Of a DNA stretch of 64,000 nt, positions 39,201 through 50,833 are shown in pieces (within the stretch, counting starts at the first letter, position 1; each line of letters starts with the position of its first letter). Made by a program: the position numbers and the translations under genes. This DNA is from Chionoecetes opilio (lineage: Eukaryota; Arthropoda; Malacostraca; Decapoda; Majidae): NCBI GenBank assembly GCA_016584305.1, contig JACEEZ010004931.1, positions 12,501 through 76,500 on the forward strand, read 5' to 3'. The notes beneath the pieces were generated by a model. The model saw nothing but the letters and a program-made list of their open reading frames with translations, was not told the origin of the DNA and did no database searches.

Positions 39201-39669
39201 TTTCTCTACATCTAACAACATAACCTTATTACTGAATTGTAGGTAAGAGCGAGAGAGAAATCATGTTTGCTCAGACTGCTGCGACACACTGACAGCCTTG
39301 ACAGGTTCACAATAATAATACTCGTCTGGTCTTATTTTATCTTGTTGCTTCTTACGTTTCATCGGTGCTTGACTTCCTATTTCACTAATCTGCTTGTATT
39401 ATTTCAAGAATGCTTTACTGTCGGTTATACATATGCAAATATATTGATTAAAGTTATCAAGTAAGGGAAGTTTATCATTATCGAAATTTCAGGGAAAATG
39501 GCAAAAGTTAGAGATACATTTTTTTGAGACAACCAACAGAAAGCTTGCGATAGAGCTAACAGAGATCACATATGTGTTTTAGAAGACTAGGCGTGAGTGA
39601 ATAGAAGGTTGGGATTATTGAGGTATATGTTTGTATTAGAAATTTAGCTACAATTAATAGAAACAGCTA
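39201..39669. other. Upstream flank of the SID1-like gene
   Basis: Non-coding, AT-rich. No convincing TATA or initiator element could be chosen by eye. Confidence 0.4.
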
Positions 39670-40145
39670 CCGTAGATAACAGTTAAGTCGCCAGGACAAC
39701 TTTTTTTTCTGTTTACAGACGTGTGGTGGCGTTAATACTTACATTTCTACATCCATGATTTCAGGACAGTTAGAAGGGGCTATCTGGAGAATATGTGTCA
39801 TTTTGTGTCTTCATCTGTGTCATATTATGGCTATAAATGAACAAATTACAAAAATATCTACAAAGTGGCTACCAACAGTAGAGTCACCATCTAGTGTTTA
39901 TTTACTGAGTGTCGTACCGCTGTCGTCGTCGCCCGAAAAAAAAACGCGTAGTGAAATTGTAAACCGTATATACTTGCAGCTACAAAGCATAAAACAACGC
40001 TGAAACAGAGTAGATTATACAGTCATGATATAAACTACTGTGTATCATCTTCAGTGGCACAGACAAATCAGTAGTGATGCTATAATTCGTAATATTTGGC
40101 GCCTGGCGACATCACTGCAGGTGGCGACTTTACTGTTATCTACGG
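39670..40145 (-). mobile_element. 476-bp MITE with CCGTAGATAACA ends, copy 2
   Basis: CCGTAGATAACAGTTAAGTC to GACTTTACTGTTATCTACGG, with TA at both sides. It is the reverse complement of copy 1 along its whole length (for example AGATTATACAGTCATGATAT). Confidence 0.88.
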
Positions 40146-40400
40146 TAGACTGGCATGTGAGGCGTACATACATGACGAGGGTGTGTTATCTCTCCTTCTG
40201 TTTGGTGTGTTTACAGAGAGATCTACTACTGCGATGGTGAGGAAGATAATTGGAGATAAAAGTTACTAGGGGTAACCTATTATCGTACTAGTAACCTTGG
40301 CTATAGATAATGTACGTGATAGTAATCGCGATGAGCGAGAGGAATAATCGCTATATATGTAGTTTCGATTAATATACACGATATAGTACCGTACCGGGTA

Positions 40401-40465
40401 GGTGGTTTTAAGTATCATGCTGAACGTTTAGTTCTCATCATAAGGAGTATTTCTAACCCCATATT
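40401..40465 (+). repeat. Empty site related to the hAT insertion at 59094
   Basis: GGTGGTTTTAAGTATC followed by CTGAACGTTTAGTTCTCATC is uninterrupted here. At 59082-60365 the same sequence is split by a hAT element with GTTTTAAG duplicated. Confidence 0.75.
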
Positions 40466-40601
40466 ACCTGGACCATGTAGGTTATATAGGCCTATTTAAC
40501 CTCCTTGACCAGAACAGCCATTAATGTTTGTTTGTGTAGTTTGTTTGTTTGTTTGCTTAGATGATAATTCCTCAGAGCCAGTGATCTATCGCTGCAGCTA
40601 T

Positions 40602-40817
40602 TTTTTTTTTTTTTTTTTATAGTGTTGGCCGAAGCCACCACTCCGGGAGGGGGGTCACAAACCCCCGGCTAACACCCGGTACCCATTCACTGCTGGGTGG
40701 ACAGGGGCTCGGGTTTTAAGAAAGACCACCCATCTATCTTCGCTCTGCCCGAGGATTGAACCCGGGATTTCTCGGTTGTGAGCCGAGCGTGCTAACCACT
40801 GTACACTACGGAGTACC
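40602..40817 (-). mobile_element. tRNA-derived SINE (Val-CAC-like head)
   Basis: On the minus strand: TCCGTAGTGTACAGTGGTTA (box A), GCTCGGCTCACAACCGAG (anticodon arm, CAC) and CCCGGGTTCAATCC (box B), then a SINE body with GTGTTAGCCGGGGGTTTGTG, ending in a poly(A) that appears as T-run 40602-40619. The added body and tail argue against a functional tRNA. Confidence 0.8.
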
Positions 40818-40918
40818 CGATGTTAACATAAATATATATTTCAAAGATTTTCATAAGCTTACAGCGTATCTCTCTACAGCCTGGCTACCATTCCTGGTGC
40901 TTGCTGAATGCAACATCA

Positions 40919-40923
<5 letters not shown>

Positions 40924-40986
<63 letters not shown>
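40924..40986. repeat. (AT)n microsatellite
   Basis: AT dinucleotide run of about 60 bases. Confidence 0.95.
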
Positions 40987-40991
<5 letters not shown>

Positions 40992-42534
40992 TGCATAAAA
41001 TCTGTAGCTTTTAAATTTGGCGGGTGTGGATCACGGCCCAAATCTGGCTGCAGAGGAACAGCTGAGAGGCATCCTCCATTCCTCCTTAGCGTAGCAGCCA
41101 ATGTTTATCTTGCTAGTTCCGTGATCTGTTCTCATAAAGCTGACTTATCGCCCATCATCTGGCCCCTCAATGAACAAGAAAGGACGTAAGAAAAGTAAGG
41201 CATCAGAGTGTTTCCACAGTGGGGCTGGGAGGCAGGGCTGATGTACGCTCAGGTTAGCTATTTTAGCTACATGGGGGGTACCTGGGACGAGCCGATTTGG
41301 ACCGAGTTCATAACTTCATACATTTGTCATTTAATTACTTCACTTATCCATTTACCTGAACTTTAGTGTATTATCGGCCACTCCTTGATACATGTACATA
41401 TACCTATACGCATGTACGAATAACAACAAGAGTTTAAAGTGATGACGGAACCGAAGTGAGCGGCCAACAGCCCACTGCATGTCAGGCGGCCGAGCGCGGT
41501 TGTTTTAAATTATAAGAGCTAGGTTCAGGTTCGGGTTTGTTAAGTTATCTATAAGTTTCGTTTAGGGATTCTAATGACTCACGGCGTCGGCCAACATGGC
41601 GTCATATACTTCTCACTGCATAGGAAATAGAGTTAATATGCAGTTTCGACCAATAGCTAATCCTAATCCCCCGTTCTTTTTCCCTCTAGCCAACAAGCTT
41701 AGGGGACTGTGGGAAATCAGGGTTTTTGGGTGGGGAGGTAAATTTAACTGGCTCATGACCCCTTTAAATTCTAACCACTCTACCTACCTAGATACAAAGT
41801 GACTGTCATGGTCCATTACCTAAGTCAAAAAGGATATTGTAAATGTGAATGTTGATGCCATAAACGTTGTAGGTACATATATGCATGTTGACCTATTTTT
41901 GTGCATGGTGTGGTTTGAAATGCCTCCCAACATTATACTTATGTAATAAAAGACAATTTAATTACTATGTCAGCATTTGAATGAATTTATTATGTGCAGG
42001 TTAGCAGTAATTCAGAGTTTGAAGCTAAAGCATATTGTAGGAAAATATGTTCTGTACACTGAAGTGAAGTATATGTAGGGGTGGGGGTGTCAAATGGAAG
42101 GAGGAGAGAGGAAGAGATGGTTTGATTTTTTTCATATGATGACTTAAAAACTAAAGGTCGTGTAGTTATAAGGCGGGAAACATTATATAGTACACAGAGA
42201 GGAAACTTGATGGATGCCTGTAAAGCCTAAAGTACTGTACATCAGCTTCCAGCCCTTAACACACATAAAGCATTATCATGATAATACAGAGTTTTTTCTA
42301 TACCTGAAAAAAAAATCTATAGAAATTGTGTCCTTTTTTGGAATGTTATGTTTGATATTTTAGTGTCATGGATATTTGATATTTTAGTGTTTAGTGTTCC
42401 ATGAAATGCCTCTCTCTTCAATGTTAGTAGAAATAGAGCTGTCTATTTTCTTTCCCTCCCAACTTAAAAAAACAAAACGATAGAAATTCTGTCTTTTATG
42501 ATTTTTTATGAAACTGTTACCTTTGATATTTTAG
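40987..42534. other. 5' region of the SANT gene, first exon not located
   Basis: No exon with compatible phase could be picked with confidence. A candidate start ATGGCGTCATATACT at 41596 has a short frame but no supporting motif. Confidence 0.4.
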
Positions 42535-43064
42535 TGTTCGACGAAGAGCCAAAGAGCAGCAGCCGAACGAGCTGGGGCCACGGCGATGTGCTCAACCTGG
42601 TGTCCAAGGTGGGGGAACACTGGCATGAGTTCTGCAGTGGCATCAGGAAGAAAAAAATCATTTGGAAGGACGTTGCTGCCGCGATGGCCCAGGAAGACTT
42701 TGTGGTCAGCGGCGTGGAGTGTGACCGCAAGTGGAGAAATCTGAAGGTAATATTTTCTCTCATTACATAAGAACATAAGAAAATAAGGAAGCTACAAGAG
42801 GCCGCGAGACCTACACGTGGTAGGGTAGTTCCTGTTACTTAACACTACTTACATCCACCTTTCATCCCCTTCCATAACACTGTCTAGCCTCCTTTTAAAA
42901 CTCCCTATTGACTCCGCACTAACTACCTGACGACAGAGTCCATTCCAATCATTTAGCACCCTATTTGTGAACCAGTTTCTCCCTATTTCCTTTTTAAATT
43001 TACGCTCTTCCAGTTTGAATCCGGCACTTTCCTCTCTCTCTCTCATACTCGCACAATTAGTGTT

Positions 43065-43132
<68 letters not shown>

Positions 43133-46100
43133 TGCTGTGACCATTCATATGATGCATTCATTCTTCTTCCTGCAGATTCGGTATATGGCTGTGCTGGAGA
43201 AGCAGATGAGTGGTGAGAAATCTCTGCACCGCATTGACTACTTTGATAAGATCCATTCCTTCCTCAAGGATGATCCGGTAACCTTGTCTTTCCTGGAACA
43301 GAGGTGAGCCGAGTCTCCATCACACTTTGTTACTGCTGACATTGTTAATTGTTGGACATTGTTGTTGGCATTGTTGGAATTATTGGACAGCATCTCATAT
43401 ACTACTTTATATATGCAGATTTTGCACAACAGATTTTTCATCAAACTTTCAACTTTATTACTTGTTTGGTATCTCCAGAGGTACCATCATTCCATCTCTA
43501 CATTACTTTTAAATGCAGTCATGTCAACATTCGCTCTATTAACCCCATTTCCATTAACATATCTTGCCTTTATAGGTGTGAACTCATAAAGGAGGTAACC
43601 TGACAATCTTTCCTCTACCCTTCAGAAATGGTCAGCAAAAGTGCAAGATCTTGGTAGACCCGAAAACTGTAAATGAAGAGGACCAGCTAGACACAGAGGA
43701 TGGTAAAACAATATTGCTTACATACTCAGTGACAGTTAACCCTTGAGGCCCAGAACGTAATTTCCATTGTAATTTAGCTCCCATTAGACAATTTTAAGGA
43801 ATATAAGCAATATTTTAATAGATATGACCTGTTTAGTATCCTTAACTAGTTAATTTGGTGTATTAAGTTACTTTTCGTGATTTTATGGCTAACAACAGAC
43901 GATTTTATATAGCCAAGGAAAGATCTGGGCGTGAAGGGGTTAAGGGTGACTAAACTTAACTAGAAAATACATGATAGAAATATGCTTGACATTATTGGCT
44001 ACCAAAAATAGATAGCCTCTGTTTAGATAGAAGCAAGTAGGTACACTAGGGTCAAGGCGCACAAGGCTGGTCACTGTACATTATTAACCCCTTGAGGCCC
44101 AAAACGTGATTTCCATTGTAATTTGAGTACCCATAGACGATTTCTAGTGAATATAAGCAATATTTTATAGATATGACCAGTTTAGTATCCTTGTCGACTA
44201 ACTAATTTGGTATATTAAGTTACTTTTCGTAATTTTATGGCTAACAACATACCATTTTTTATAGCAAAGTAAAGATCTGGGCGCGAAGGGGTTAATTGGA
44301 AATATTTCTACATATGTATTCCTTTTTTCTTTGGTAGCCGTGATGTTGGACTGGAGTGACAGGGCAGTGCAGATGCTTCTGGACCTTATTCTGGAGTTCA
44401 AGGATTGGTTTACTGACCGGGAAAACGATTGGGACGACACTGCCATGTGGGAGGTTAGTGTTGAAAAATCCTATTGAAGTATATTTAAATACAGTACAAA
44501 TAGGGTGGTAAATGATTAGAATGGACTCAGTAGACAGGGAGTTGGTGCGTAGTCATTAGGGAGCTTTAAAAGGAGGCTAGATAAATTCATGGATGGGGAT
44601 GAAAGGTGGATGTAGGTACTCGGTAGTATTAAGTAACAGGAACTACCACGTGTAGGTCTCGTGGCCTCTTGTAGCTTCCTTATTTTCTTATGTTCTTATT
44701 TACAACCAATCTGATAATTAAGATCATCCAGCTTAAGTAACCAAATGTTGCGAAAGAGAATAGGAAATAATAGAACTAATTAATAAAAAAGTCAATCAGA
44801 GAAGAGGGAAAATACATCAACGATCTATTAAATATTATTCTCATGTTGCCCATATATTACTTTTGTGGTGTGGCATACAGGAAATATGAATGATCAATTT
44901 CAAAATGGTTCCCCCAATTGAATTTTTTTTTGTGATTGGAAGGTTATATGCCGGGATAACGAGTTATGCCATACCAAAATAAATTAACCCGTCGAGACCC
45001 AGAACGTAATTTCCATTGTGATTTGGCCACTATTAGGCAATTTTTAGTGAATATATGCAATATTTTATAGATATGATATGTTTAGTATCCTTGTCCACTA
45101 GCAAATATGGTGCATTCAGTTACTTTCGTAATTTTATGGCTCGACAACATACGATTCTTTATAGCAAAGGAAAGATCTGGGCGTGAAGGGGTTAATGAAT
45201 AAATGCATGGAAATGTTGACTCAATCTCAATCAATCATTGGGGGCATACGCCGGGGGGCGCGTCGCCTTGCCCACCCTACGACGCCACTCCCGGGGGTCA
45301 CCATGCGCGAGTTCCCATACAGGCTCCTTTCCCATACCAAGCAGCTCTCGACAAGAAACATCAACTTGCCCCAGCCACGAGCCTTGTGGGCGCCCCCTTG
45401 GCCTCCTCCACGCCGGATTGTCTCTTACAGATACAACCCGATGGGAAGGATCGGTTTCAGGGTAGCGTGCCACATGCCCATATAGCCGAAGTTGGCATTG
45501 ACGGACTATGCAGGTAATAGGCCTCGATTCAGTCTCACGGTGCAATCGCTGATTTGACACGTAATCATCCCAGCAATATCCCATGATTCTGCGAAGACAT
45601 TTATTACCAAAGGCATTGATTCGTCTCTTCAAGTCACTATTTAGTGTCCATGTCTCACAACCATAGAGTAAGACAGGGATCACAAGCGATTTGAAGATCC
45701 GGATCTTTGTCCTCCTGCACAGGTACCGACAACGCCAAATACTCCCGCTGAGCGAGTCCATAACACCGTGGGCTATGCCAATCTGCCATAAGACTTCTTG
45801 ACGTGACCCGCCGTCATTATGGACTGCGCTACCAAGGTATGTAAAACTTTCCAAGATCTCAATGTCCTCGCCACACACATGAACAGACTGCACTGCTTCA
45901 TCTAGTAAGTCTCCAAACACCTGGACCTTGGTCTTGAGCCAGGAGACCTCAAGTCCCAAAGGCTTTGCCTCCTCGTGCAGCGCCTTGAGAGCCATCACCA
46001 GGACCTCCAGCGACTCAGCAAAGATTACTGCATCATCGGCAAAAACAAGATCAGTGATCTTGGTGTTGCCGACAGATGCTCCACAATCACTTTGATCTAT

Positions 46101-48463
46101 AACCTTGTCCAACACCCAGTCCATACAAGCGTTGAAAAGTGATGGGGCAAGGACGCACCCTTGCCTCACTCCTGTATTCACAGGAAAGAAGCCGAATACA
46201 CCTGCCCCACACTTCACAGCACTCTCAGTCCCAGAATACAGACCAGTTATCAAACCAATAGTCCTTGCAGGAATCCCTCGAAGTCGCAGAAGATCCCAGT
46301 GACTCACGATGCACTGAGTCAAACGCCTTCTTGAGATCAACATAGGCTGCAAGCATCCCCTGTCGAAACTCACGTCGGCGTTCCACCAGGACACAAAGCG
46401 CTAGGATACGGTCCGTTGTTGACTTACCAGGCGTGAACCTGGTTGACTGAGATGCCAATAATGACTTTGTTGGTTGCTTCCTGAGACGGAGCGAGCAGAT
46501 TATTTAAAAGCGGCCGACCCAAAACGGGACACCAACAGCATATGGAAAAAACTTACTGGTCTGTATATTGATCATCAGCAGTGAAGGGGTTATAAAACTG
46601 CATCCTCAAGATCTGTTAGTAAATGTTCAATCTACCAGCATTAAATTCCACTACTAGTATCTCATAATGAAGCAGATCTAAGCCACTGTATATCTCTGCG
46701 ACACCATTGACACAGAGTAGACTATTGCTGAGCCTTCACGGGGATGATCACCATGGGCCTGGGAGCACTTATGGTGACAAAAGAGCAGCACTCGGGCATA
46801 TTCCACCTTCCTACGACAAATCTTTTCAAGAAAAGACAAGACACCTCCCGAACTAAATTGGCCCACCCCCTTTTCCTTATTCTCTTACCGTCTTCTTTAT
46901 AGGGACTGGCAACTAAGTGGGCTTTGTGTTACCTCTTTTTTGTGTGTCCTTGGCCAGTCCTTTGTGATGTAAAAAAAAAAAAATATTGCAGTATGCCGCT
47001 ACACCAGGGGTCCCCAACCCGCGGCCCGCAGGCCACATGCGGCCTGCGAGGCCATTCCGTGCGGCCCGCCAGATCATTTCCTTTTGGTCATCGGTGCGGC
47101 CCTCCATCATTCCAAACGTGTGTTGAAACATCTTTTTTCTCGAGCGTGTTTTAGGATAGGTTAAGTTATGGTATGGTTAGGTTAGGTTAGGTTAGGTTAA
47201 GTTAAGTTAATTGGTTAGTTCAGGTTAGGAGGTTAGGTTAAGTATATTTTTATACAAGTTTAGTCTTCTTTTCTCTTTGCAGATGGCTTCCCCTTCCCTA
47301 CCAGGTGTCTCATTAATAAATTCTTTGAAATTTTTTGTTCTGTATATGTGGTTTTCAGTTTTTTATTGGTGCAGCCCTCGGGCCCTCTCGGACTTGTCGA
47401 TGCGGCCCGCGGTACTCTGCGGGTTGGGGACCCCTGCGCTACACTGTCACTGCTCTTCCCTCTGAACCAACACCCTTTATTGCCTCATTTCCAGACCCTA
47501 TCGGAGCAGATGAAGCTGGAAGGTCATCAGCCATCAACAGAAAAGTGTCGTTGCAAGTGGGCTTCCCTTGCCGCGGACTTTCAGCATCACAAAGCCGAGG
47601 CCGAGGCAACGGGCTCAGTACCTCTTTGGCCATATTACACACGTGTCCGACATGTCCTGGCCCAGGTGGGGATGCCGACCCCCGTCACCAAGACCAGCCG
47701 CACAGTGATACCCGAATCAGGTCAGAATATGAAAATTATTACTGTTTTCCTTTTGAAACCATATTTTTGCAGTCACTAATTTCAAGTAACATGATTGCTT
47801 TATATGTTTATAAGTTGAAGCATAAGGTTTATCAAGATGTGATGCCCGCTATATTGGGTATTCCTCCCTTTGATGTACCCGCTTGATGGTTCTTTCATCT
47901 CTTCATTCTTATTCATTAGTTTTCTTAACATCCACCTGTAACTCAACTTGTTCCATCCAGGTTCTTCGAAGATCCTCAAGCGGGGCACGAAGAGAACAAG
48001 AGGCAACGTCAAGATCAAAACATCGCTTGTGTGCAAGCAAGAGGTTCAAGATGTTGACGATACCACAGAGGAGCAAAGTGAAGCTGTTGCTGCCTCTACA
48101 GGACTTCACAAGAGGCAAGAAGCTTCAGGCAGAACTATCCCTACAAGCACCACTACAAGCACAGCAAAGGACACCTTTCATTCAGGGGACATTCGGGAGG
48201 TGTGTCAGCGTTTGGAGAACATAGAGGAGAACATGGCCATCTGCAGCCGTCTGGACCACCTGGAGGCACAGCTGGACGCCTCGGCCGAACAGCGACAGAC
48301 ACAGCAGCAGACCAACGTCCTCCTCGGCCAGGTGCTGAGCGAGCTGTCTTCCCTGCGCCGCGCCCTCAGCACACGCTACGCCCACAAGGTGCAGAGCCAA
48401 GACCCGGCAGACCTGTCCTCCGGCATCACCATTGTGGTGCCGCAGTCCCAGCAGCTCCAGTGA
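42535..48463 (+). CDS. Protein with two Myb/SANT-like (trihelix) domains and C-terminal coiled coil; 5' end unresolved
   Basis: Likely a nuclear DNA-binding or chromatin protein. Exons with agreeing phases: 42535-42746, 43176-43303, 43626-43702, 44338-44453, 47495-47720, 47961-48463 (TGA); 420 codons. Domain 1 (exons 1-2): TSWGHGDVLNLVSKVGEHW, IIWKDVAAAMAQEDFVVSG, CDRKWRNLK then RYMAVLEKQ. Domain 2 (exons 4-5): LDWSDRAVQMLLDLILEFKD, WDDTAMWETLSEQM, STEKCRCKWASLAADF. Both show the three-Trp-like spacing of the Myb_DNA-bind_4 family. A basic linker (KILKRGTKRTRG) and a Gln-rich coiled coil (VCQRLENIEENM, LEAQLDASAEQRQTQQQTN) follow. The exon at 42535 needs one base from an upstream exon that I could not identify; a start at ATG 42498 without splicing is an alternative. 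No specific orthologue recognised. Confidence 0.85.
42766..43022 (-). mobile_element. CR1-like LINE 3' end fragment
   Basis: ATAAGAACATAAGAAAATAA right after the donor at 42746, then the complement of FTNRVLNDWNGLCRQVVSAE. Followed by (GA)n and (AAT)n at 43060-43131. Confidence 0.85.
43736..43943 (-). mobile_element. TTAA MITE, copy 12
   Basis: TTAACCCTTGAGGCCCAGAA to TCTGGGCGTGAAGGGGTTAA. It starts about 30 bases after the SANT exon ending at 43702. Confidence 0.92.
44084..44295 (-). mobile_element. TTAA MITE, copy 13
   Basis: TTAACCCCTTGAGGCCCAAA to TCTGGGCGCGAAGGGGTTAA. Same intron as copy 12. Confidence 0.93.
44498..44702 (+). mobile_element. CR1-like LINE 3' end fragment
   Basis: ACAAATAGGGTGGTAAATGA, GGAGCTTTAAAAGGAGGCTA, CCTCTTGTAGCTTCCTTATT, starting about 45 bases after the SANT exon ending at 44453. 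Confidence 0.85.
44984..45195 (-). mobile_element. TTAA MITE, copy 14
   Basis: TTAACCCGTCGAGACCCAGA to TCTGGGCGTGAAGGGGTTAA, next to the 3' end of the LINE that follows. Confidence 0.92.
45219..46518 (-). pseudogene. RTE-like non-LTR retrotransposon, 5' truncated, frameshifted
   Basis: Minus-strand reverse transcriptase. FTPGKSTTDRILALCVLVER and YVDLKKAFDSVHRES lie in one frame; after a frameshift near 46330 the main frame carries GVRQGCVLAPSLFNACMD, the catalytic FADDAVIFAESLEV, LGLEVSWLKTKVQ, FTYLGS, YGCETWTL and the C-terminal RLYGHVARYPETDP and ATRPPAYAPND. The 3' end runs into a TGATTGATTGAGATTGAG simple-repeat tail, typical of RTE-type elements. No endonuclease domain. It sits in the large SANT-gene intron. 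Confidence 0.88.
46847..46983 (+). mobile_element. SINE / short retroposon with poly(A), copy 3
   Basis: CCCGAACTAAATTGGCCCAC, GGGACTGGCAACTAAGTGGG, GGCCAGTCCTTTGTGATGTA then A-run; matches 11258-11404. Confidence 0.82.
47005..47436. mobile_element. Non-autonomous hAT element, 432 bp, perfect 8-bp TSD
   Basis: Ends CAGGGGTCCCCAACCCGCGG and CTGCGGGTTGGGGACCCCTG are near-perfect inverted repeats. CGCTACAC is duplicated exactly at 46997-47004 and 47437-47444. The interior has a GGTTAGGTTAGGTTAGGTTA tract (about 47150-47245). No transposase. It ends about 60 bases before the acceptor of the SANT exon at 47495. Confidence 0.95.
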
Positions 48464-50833
48464 CCAGCCATAGTTCAGGGATGGAGACCCAAAGGCTTAT
48501 GTACAATATAACATTATGCATATGAAATTATATATATGTATATTTTTAATGAATAATTTACTTACCTAACACACACACAAGAAGTACGAATGTGTGTCCC
48601 TACATTTCCTGTATGACTGAAGGAGATGAGGGAATCTGTTCTCTAAGAATTTTCACTTCCTGGAAAAAGAGAGAAAGAGAGAGAGAGAGAGAGATAAAGA
48701 AATTAATTAAAAAAAAAAAATATCAAAAAATTTATTTAAAAAAACAAATAAAAAAATAAATATCAAAAAATAATTTTCAAAAAATAAATTTCAAAAAATG
48801 AATTAAAAAAAATTAATTGATTAAGAAAATTTTCAGGAATTTGCCAAGAAAATAGATATCATGGAGTGACAGGAATCAGAATGTAAGGAAAGGAGGCAAT
48901 GTCAGAGACTACAGTACTCCATTCATCCATTATGCCTGAATTGCATGGCAATAGTGATATGGGGCTTGTTCATGAAAAAAGGCCAAGATGGGCATTGCAT
49001 GGTCCATGACGTGAAAACACGTCGGCGACAAGATGGTGGGCATAAAGTTTTCCCCATAAACAAGAATACTTTAGAGTAGGAAAGAAAGACAAGTTCATAA
49101 AATGCATACAAAATTAATTAAATTATATAGCTGTTATTGACATGAATAATGCACAATAAGGCAAGGAAGTATGGTCCTGTTGATACTATAGCAAATATAA
49201 CTTTTGAAAGACTGCTGAGAATGACAATAATTGAGGTTTGAAGACATGGGTGGGGGTGCCTAATGATCAAACAGTTTTGAGTAAATAGAGTTTGAAGTTC
49301 ATTGATTTCTAAGAAATTATGAAGTATCCTCTTATGATGTAACACAATGATTGTCTCTATCAAACACCATAGTAATAAATTATCATTTTGTTTACAAGAG
49401 TAATAAATGATACATTGCAAAGGTACTACATAATGTAATGCATTTTTGGGGACTAAAACATAATGATTTAAAAAGATGTCAGATTATTTCAGTTTTTACC
49501 TAATTTGGACATACGTACTTATACATTTTAAATCCAGCAATAACTTTCTAATGCCTAATATGAAAGTGTCTGCAGTATATTTACTGCATACTGAGCACAT
49601 TGTACCATTTCCTTGCACACACACATAGGGTCTATTACTGCATTATGCTTGAGTCTTGCCTTTGGTTAAAAACATCGCTTAAACTTCATGGGTTACGATA
49701 CTGCCGTTGCACAAAGCTGCCTTTGGAGGCCTACCGTTTACTATAAGTGCGTTTTCGTGATGTTCACCGCCCTGGTTCAGTCCAGTCTATACCGTTCCAG
49801 GCTGGTTTGATGCTCGCTAAAATACATCGAGACTGGCCCTGTCCCATTCGTCGTTCCTATTGGCTGGGGGATCGAGTGGGCGGTCCTCCGGGCAGAAAGT
49901 GCAGTGGCCACTATAGTGTTGTTGACGGTACATTAATTTCCCAAGCTGTTGTTTCAGCAAATTGCGAATATTGTAATTTTTCGTGAAATTACTTTAGTCT
50001 TATGGTCGGCCATCATGGTGTTTCATGTCTTATCAGCAGCATGAGAAGCTCCTGGTCCCGAGAAGCTCCGCTGACTGTAGTGCGCATGCGCCAGTTCTCC
50101 CCACTAGTCCAACCTGGTCCTGCTCTCTGGCCTAGCCCAGCCCAGTCCGTTCCAGCCCGGTCCAAACTGCCTCGCAAAAACAGTGGCCGCCCAGGACTAG
50201 CCCAGTCCAGACCGGGCCAGAGCGGCCGCGAAAACGCGCTATAACTCACTGTTTCTTTTCTCTTCCTCTCGTACCTAATCCACTTCTCTGTTAGCCTGTC
50301 CCTTCCTTGTAATCTTGGGTCGTTCACCACCTCTTTCTTCACTCATCTTCACACTTTTATCCACACAATATTGCAAAGAGGTGTAAATAATCCCTGAGTG
50401 AGGCGACGGCACACGTGTGACCTTGACACTGGTCTGCTGTGTGGTGGTGGCTGGGTGTCCTGGCCAAGTGTCCTTGCAACCCAGGCTGTGCTTGACTGGA
50501 GTGGAAAGTGTGTCCCGTGTGGCTTTCTCATTGGTTGAGCTGCTTACCTCTCTATTTTTCTGAAACGTGATATGTGCACCCATTCACCGCCTAAAAATAA
50601 AACTGCTTTAGCCTCTCAGTAGAGGAGTGAGATGGCCGAGTATCGCAATGACTCTTGTACCAGTGCACAGAGGTGGGTTCCGCCCATAGCCTGATGCACC
50701 CTGAAGATGGGCCAGATTGGCAACCTCGTCCTTCTGTTACTAAGACACCTATGCATGACTGTGATGACTTGTCAATGAAAAGACTTGGGCAAATAGTTAT
50801 TGTACAACAGCTCTCAAATTACATACTGAGGCT
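48464..50833. other. Intergenic between SANT and ERCC8 genes (tail to tail)
   Basis: Holds the likely 3' UTRs of both genes, an A-rich low-complexity stretch (48660-48840) and the GC-rich repeat block listed separately. No gene recognised. Open frames at 50275-50583 on both strands have no motifs. Confidence 0.5.
49770..50235. repeat. CCAGYCC-rich degenerate repeat block
   Basis: Many short variants of CCAGCCCAGTCCGTTCCAG, CCAGTCCAGACCGGGCCAG and the reverse form GGACTGG. GC-rich against AT-rich flanks. Could be an element with related inverted ends (49772-49807 and 50094-50225). Confidence 0.55.

Noticed and set aside
40740..40817. tRNA-Val gene
   Set aside because: The tRNA-like head is followed by a SINE body and poly(A), so a SINE is more likely; a structure-scoring search would settle it.
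45183..45517. Forward frames opposite the LINE reverse transcriptase
   Set aside because: Shadows of the minus-strand LINE coding sequence.
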